DNA of 64,000 nucleotides. It comes from Paenibacillus_F sp047238265. GTDB lineage: Bacteria; Bacillota; Bacilli; Paenibacillales; NBRC-103111. The stretch is from positions 5,766,001 through 5,830,000 of the forward strand of contig NZ_JBDFMM010000001.1 of assembly GCF_047238265.1 (NCBI RefSeq), given 5' to 3'. The notes under the pieces are model-generated. The model was given only the letters and a program-made list of their open reading frames with translations, was not told where the DNA came from and searched no databases. Of the stretch, positions 60,412 to 64,000 are shown one piece after another. How positions within the stretch are numbered: position 1 is the stretch's first letter; each line of letters starts with the position of its first letter. Position numbers and translations under genes: made by a program.

Positions 60412-62301
60412 CTATCCCCTTGCAGCGATAACTTGATTATAGTGTTCCAGGTACACAAGCAGGATAGAGATGTCTGCCGGCGTTACTCCGGAGATTCGGC
60501 TCGCCTGTCCGATCGATATGGGACGAATTTTTGCAAGCTTCTGCTTCGCTTCCGTTGCAATTCCGTGAATATCTTCATAGATGATATCGTCCGGAATCTT
60601 TTTCTTTTCCATCTTTTTAAGCCGTTCTACCTGGGCCAGCTGTTTTTCGATATAGCCCGCATATTTCACTTGAATTTCAGCCTGCTCTTTTACCTCATCG
60701 GAAAGCTCTTCCGGCAGAGGGATCATTCCCTCAATATGAGAGTAATTGATCTCCGGACGTTTCAGAAGGGTAAGAAGATCCACGGCGTTATTCAGCAGAA
60801 CCGTACCCGCCTCTTCCAGAATAGCTTGAACATGAGGTTCGGGGCGGACCTTTGTCGTTTTAAGACGCTGCAGTTCCTGTTCGATCTGTTCCTTTTTCGC
60901 CAGAAAACGCTGGTAACGCTCTTCCGGAATGAGTCCGATTTTGTGACCGATCGGAGTAAGCCGGAGATCGGCATTATCGTGGCGAAGCAGCAGACGATAT
61001 TCCGCACGCGAAGTGAGCAAGCGGTAAGGTTCCGGCGTCCCCTTCGTTACCAGGTCATCAATCAATACGCCGATGTAGCCTTCGGAACGGTCGAGAATGA
61101 CAGGGTCCTTCCCCTGTACCTTGCAGGCGGCATTAATACCGGCCATAATTCCTTGACCGGCCGCTTCCTCGTATCCCGATGTGCCGTTGATCTGGCCAGC
61201 CGTAAACAACCCGTCAACCAGCTTCGTTTCAAGGGTCGGTTTCAACTGCGTCGGAACAACCGCATCGTACTCGATTGCGTAACCGGTACGCATCATTTCA
61301 ACCTTTTCCAGGCCCGTTATCGAACGCAGAATTTTAAGCTGAACATCTTCCGGCATGCTTGTCGACAGTCCTTGCACATAATACTCGGACGTATTGCGTC
61401 CTTCCGGCTCAAGGAAAATCTGATGCTTCGGCTTATCGGCAAAACGTACGATTTTATCCTCGATAGACGGACAGTAACGGGGTCCCGTTCCTTCGATGGC
61501 TCCCGAAAACATCGGTGCACGATGCAAATTGTCATTAATAATCTCATGAGTATTCTCAGTCGTATAAGTCAGCCAGCAAGGAAGTTGGTCCTGTGTCCCC
61601 TCTTTCGTTTCGTAAGAGAAAAATCTTGGATTTTCGTCTCCCGGCTGAATTTCCGTTTTGGAAAAATCAATGGAATCTTTGTGCACACGCGGCGGTGTTC
61701 CCGTTTTGAAACGGACGAGCTCCAGTCCCAAATCACGCAGAGATTGAGATAGCCGGACGGAAGGCTGCTGGTTATTCGGGCCGCTTTCATACATCAGCTC
61801 TCCCATAATGACTTTCCCGCGCAGATAAGTACCCGTCGTCAGAACGACAGCTTTGCCATGATATTCGGCCCCGGTCTTCGTTACTACGCCTTTGCAGACA
61901 CCATCTTCCACAATCAGCTCTTCCACCATCCCCTGACGTAACGTCAGGTTTGAAGTGCTTTCAATGGTTTCTTTCATCATATGCTGATACAGAAATTTAT
62001 CCGCTTGCGCACGCAGGGCATGAACGGCCGGTCCTTTTCCTGTGTTCAACATCCGCATTTGAATGTACGTTTTGTCGATATTGCGTCCCATTTCTCCGCC
62101 AAGCGCGTCGATTTCACGCACAACATGCCCTTTTGCAGGTCCTCCGATAGAGGGATTGCAAGGCATAAAAGCAACCATATCCAGGTTGATTGTCAGCAGA
62201 AGCGTTTCGCAGCCCATCCTGGCTGCGGCCAGCGCCGACTCGACGCCGGCATGGCCCGCTCCGATGACGATAACTTCGTAGTTTCCGGCTGTGTAGCCCA
62301 T
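60412..62301 (-). CDS. mnmG: tRNA U34 modification enzyme MnmG (GidA)
   Basis: 629 residues, FAD-binding IVIGAGHAGVESALAAARMG near 10, GGPAKGHVVREIDALGG near 52, the conserved CWLTYTTENTHEIIN near 240, and a helical C-terminus that binds MnmE. With MnmE it installs cmnm5U34 in tRNA. It follows mnmE by 22 bases. Length is normal. Confidence 0.98.
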   Translation of the reverse strand: MGYTAGNYEVIVIGAGHAGVESALAAARMGCETLLLTINLDMVAFMPCNPSIGGPAKGHVVREIDALGGEMGRNIDKTYIQMRMLNTGKGPAVHALRAQADKFLYQHMMKETIESTSNLTLRQGMVEELIVEDGVCKGVVTKTGAEYHGKAVVLTTGTYLRGKVIMGELMYESGPNNQQPSVRLSQSLRDLGLELVRFKTGTPPRVHKDSIDFSKTEIQPGDENPRFFSYETKEGTQDQLPCWLTYTTENTHEIINDNLHRAPMFSGAIEGTGPRYCPSIEDKIVRFADKPKHQIFLEPEGRNTSEYYVQGLSTSMPEDVQLKILRSITGLEKVEMMRTGYAIEYDAVVPTQLKPTLETKLVDGLFTAGQINGTSGYEEAAGQGIMAGINAACKVQGKDPVILDRSEGYIGVLIDDLVTKGTPEPYRLLTSRAEYRLLLRHDNADLRLTPIGHKIGLIPEERYQRFLAKKEQIEQELQRLKTTKVRPEPHVQAILEEAGTVLLNNAVDLLTLLKRPEINYSHIEGMIPLPEELSDEVKEQAEIQVKYAGYIEKQLAQVERLKKMEKKKIPDDIIYEDIHGIATEAKQKLAKIRPISIGQASRISGVTPADISILLVYLEHYNQVIAARG

Positions 62302-62323
62302 CCTTTCTACCTCCTATACCGTC

Positions 62324-63700
62324 TTATTTTCCAAGACAGAACTGTGAAAAAATTTGATCGATCAACGATTCGGCAACCGAATCTCCTATAATTTCACCGA
62401 GATGCTCCCATGCAGCCCGGATATCAATCTGAATCATATCGATCGGCACGTAGGCATCGTTAGCCTCCATTGCTTCACTCAGCGAGCCTTTGGCCTGTTT
62501 CAGAAGTCCGATGTGTCGGACATTGCTGACATAGGTCAAGTCCGTGGATTCCAAATTGCCTTCGAAGAAAATGGCTGAAATCGCCTTTTCCAGTTCCGTA
62601 AGGCCGCTTCCTTCCAGGAGAGATAACGAAACCACTCGTCCTTGCGGGAATTTGGCTTCGATCTCATCTTTATCTATTTGTAAGGGAAGATCCGTTTTAT
62701 TCAAAATGACAATGGTTTGACGCTGCCGCAGTTCTTCAATCATGGCCAGTTCTTCAGGCAGCAAAGGTTCGCTGCTGTTCAACACCAGGAGAATCAAATC
62801 CGCCTCGGACAAAGCCGTTTTGGACCGCTCTACCCCGATCTGTTCCACAAGATCCGACGTTTCCCGGATTCCGGCCGTATCAAGAAGCTTCAACGGAATA
62901 CCGCCCACATTAACGTATTCCTCAATCACATCGCGGGTTGTCCCGGGAATATCCGTGACGATGGCACGGTTCTCCTGCGCCAGCGTATTAAGCAGCGACG
63001 ACTTCCCGACGTTCGGTTTGCCGATAATCGCCGTCACGATACCCTCACGCAAAATCTTCCCGTGTTCGGCCGTTCGTAACAGCTCGTCAATACGGGAACT
63101 CACTCCAATGCAGCGTTCGCGGATAAACGCGTTGGTCATTTCCTCAACGTCATGCTCCGGATAATCGATATTCACTTCAATATGAGCCATCAGCTCAACC
63201 AGCTGGTACCGCAGCTCGCCTATCGCTTTGGATAAATTGCCGTCCACCTGCTTCAACGCAATTTGAAATGCACGGTCCGATTTGGACCGGATCAGGTCGA
63301 TGACCGCTTCCGCCTGGGTCAGGTCAATCCGTCCGTTCAGGAAAGCGCGTTTAGTGAACTCACCGGGCTCGGCAACGCGGATTCCCTGCTCCAGAAGAAG
63401 GTCCATCACCCGTTTCACGGACACGATTCCCCCGTGACAATTGATTTCCACGACATCTTCCGTCGTGAAAGAACGCGGCGCGCGCATAACGCTGACGAGA
63501 ACTTCTTCTATTTTATCACCCGATGAAGGGTGAATGATATGCCCATAATGAATGGTATGTGTCAGAGCCTCGGACAATTTCACTTTAGACCGGAATAACG
63601 GCTCCACAAGCGTGACGGCTTCGTCGCCGCTGACTCTCACAACCGCGATACCGCCTTCTCCGAGCGGAGTCGCAATGGCGGCAATTGTATCTGAAATCAT
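62324..63700 (-). CDS. mnmE: tRNA modification GTPase MnmE (TrmE)
   Basis: 458 residues. It has an N-terminal tetrahydrofolate domain (MISDTIAAIATPLGEGGIAV), a G domain near 220-380 with GKPNVGKSSLLN, DIPGTTRD, LLDTAGIRE and NKTD, and the terminal CxGK motif (FCLGK). Partner of MnmG. Starts 88 bases downstream of the jag stop; GGGGTG precedes the ATG. Confidence 0.98.
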   Translation of the reverse strand: MISDTIAAIATPLGEGGIAVVRVSGDEAVTLVEPLFRSKVKLSEALTHTIHYGHIIHPSSGDKIEEVLVSVMRAPRSFTTEDVVEINCHGGIVSVKRVMDLLLEQGIRVAEPGEFTKRAFLNGRIDLTQAEAVIDLIRSKSDRAFQIALKQVDGNLSKAIGELRYQLVELMAHIEVNIDYPEHDVEEMTNAFIRERCIGVSSRIDELLRTAEHGKILREGIVTAIIGKPNVGKSSLLNTLAQENRAIVTDIPGTTRDVIEEYVNVGGIPLKLLDTAGIRETSDLVEQIGVERSKTALSEADLILLVLNSSEPLLPEELAMIEELRQRQTIVILNKTDLPLQIDKDEIEAKFPQGRVVSLSLLEGSGLTELEKAISAIFFEGNLESTDLTYVSNVRHIGLLKQAKGSLSEAMEANDAYVPIDMIQIDIRAAWEHLGEIIGDSVAESLIDQIFSQFCLGK

Positions 63701-63787
63701 AAATAAACACCCCGTAAGCGGAGCGGTAACCGCTCAAATTATGAAAAAAGCAATGACGCCTAGAGAATACAGGGTCATTGCAGACAG

Positions 63788-64000
63788 TTATCTTAACGTA
63801 ATTACAACGCGACGATTCGGTTCGTCGCCTTTGCTGTATGTTTTCACCGACGGATGCGATTGAAGCTCGGCATGAATGATTTTGCGCTCCTGAGCGTTCA
63901 TCGGCTCCAAAATCAATTCTTTCCGGGAACGGACGACACGGCCCGCAAGCCGGTGTGCCAGTTCCTGCAGCGTCTGCTTCCGTCTGTCTCTAAACTGCTC
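63788..64000 (-). CDS. jag: RNA-binding protein Jag (KhpB), 3' part
   Basis: The last 70 codons of Jag, cut by the right edge. They carry the R3H domain: RRKQTLQELAHRLAGRVVRS, then LEPMNAQERKIIHAELQSHP, and PNRRVVITLR before the stop. Jag is an RNA-binding protein linked to SpoIIIJ/YidC and cell elongation. The gene order predicts spoIIIJ, rnpA, rpmH and dnaA beyond the window. Confidence 0.95.
   Translation of the reverse strand, partial: EQFRDRRKQTLQELAHRLAGRVVRSRKELILEPMNAQERKIIHAELQSHPSVKTYSKGDEPNRRVVITLR

Overview
The window looks like the origin-proximal part of a chromosome from a spore-forming Firmicute of the Paenibacillaceae type. Evidence is the gene order jag-mnmE-mnmG-rsmG-noc-soj-spo0J, the sporulation gene yyaC, the rpsF-ssb-rpsR and yybS-gdpP-rplI-dnaB operons, purA, and the complete walRKHIJ-htrA block, together with a mosaic base composition. 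The genus is an inference from gene order and protein style. Almost every conserved gene from about 29.6 to 64 kb lies on the minus strand. oriC/dnaA is therefore expected just beyond the right edge, with these genes transcribed away from it.

Region 1 (1-18.5 kb) is accessory. It holds a TetR/FAD-monooxygenase pair with a palindromic operator, a membrane protein, a MalT-like LuxR regulator, and a second TetR/FAD-monooxygenase pair behind a textbook promoter with two operators. A secreted beta-lactamase-fold protein follows. Next is a Fur-controlled siderophore set: a ferredoxin-NADP reductase-like flavoprotein, an AraC regulator fused to a siderophore-binding domain, and a lipoprotein with a perfect Fur box. 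After it come small immunity-like genes, one of them frameshifted, then a WYL regulator divergent from two tandem GyrI-like proteins.

Region 2 (18.5-29.5 kb) is also accessory. It has two ABC-F ATPases flanking a small HtrA-like protease, then a high-GC pair made of a YwqB-like protein without a visible SWIM finger and a SNF2 helicase. Gene stubs follow (the 3' ends of an MFS transporter and of a FAD monooxygenase related to the one at 6.2-7.3 kb), then an AlbA/Schlafen-type regulator. Another 3' stub, of a zinc alcohol dehydrogenase, lies at 9.8 kb. C-terminal gene ends left by deletion are a recurring theme.

Region 3 (29.5-64 kb) is core: rlmH, gluconate kinase, htrA, the wal operon, an M23 endopeptidase, purA, dnaB, rplI, gdpP, yybS, a MazG-like gene, rpsR-ssb-rpsF, yjzC, tRNA-Ser(CGA), DUF951, mscS, DUF3343, yyaC, a class V aminotransferase, spo0J-soj, noc, rsmG, mnmG, mnmE and the 3' part of jag. 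Two core genes, the M23 endopeptidase and purA, are each interrupted by one extra base; sequencing error or real mutation must be separated by reads. Regulatory landmarks are two exact parS sites, a DnaA-box cluster upstream of the dnaB operon, a PurBox-like pair at the purA promoter, three Fur boxes and many terminators.

I did not find a clear, self-contained new defence or biosynthetic system. The most unusual items are the SWIM-less SNF2 partner, the siderophore sensor/receptor pair, the DnaA-box cluster, a hairpin that pairs with the ribosome binding site of a 58-residue ORF after noc, and the gene stubs.
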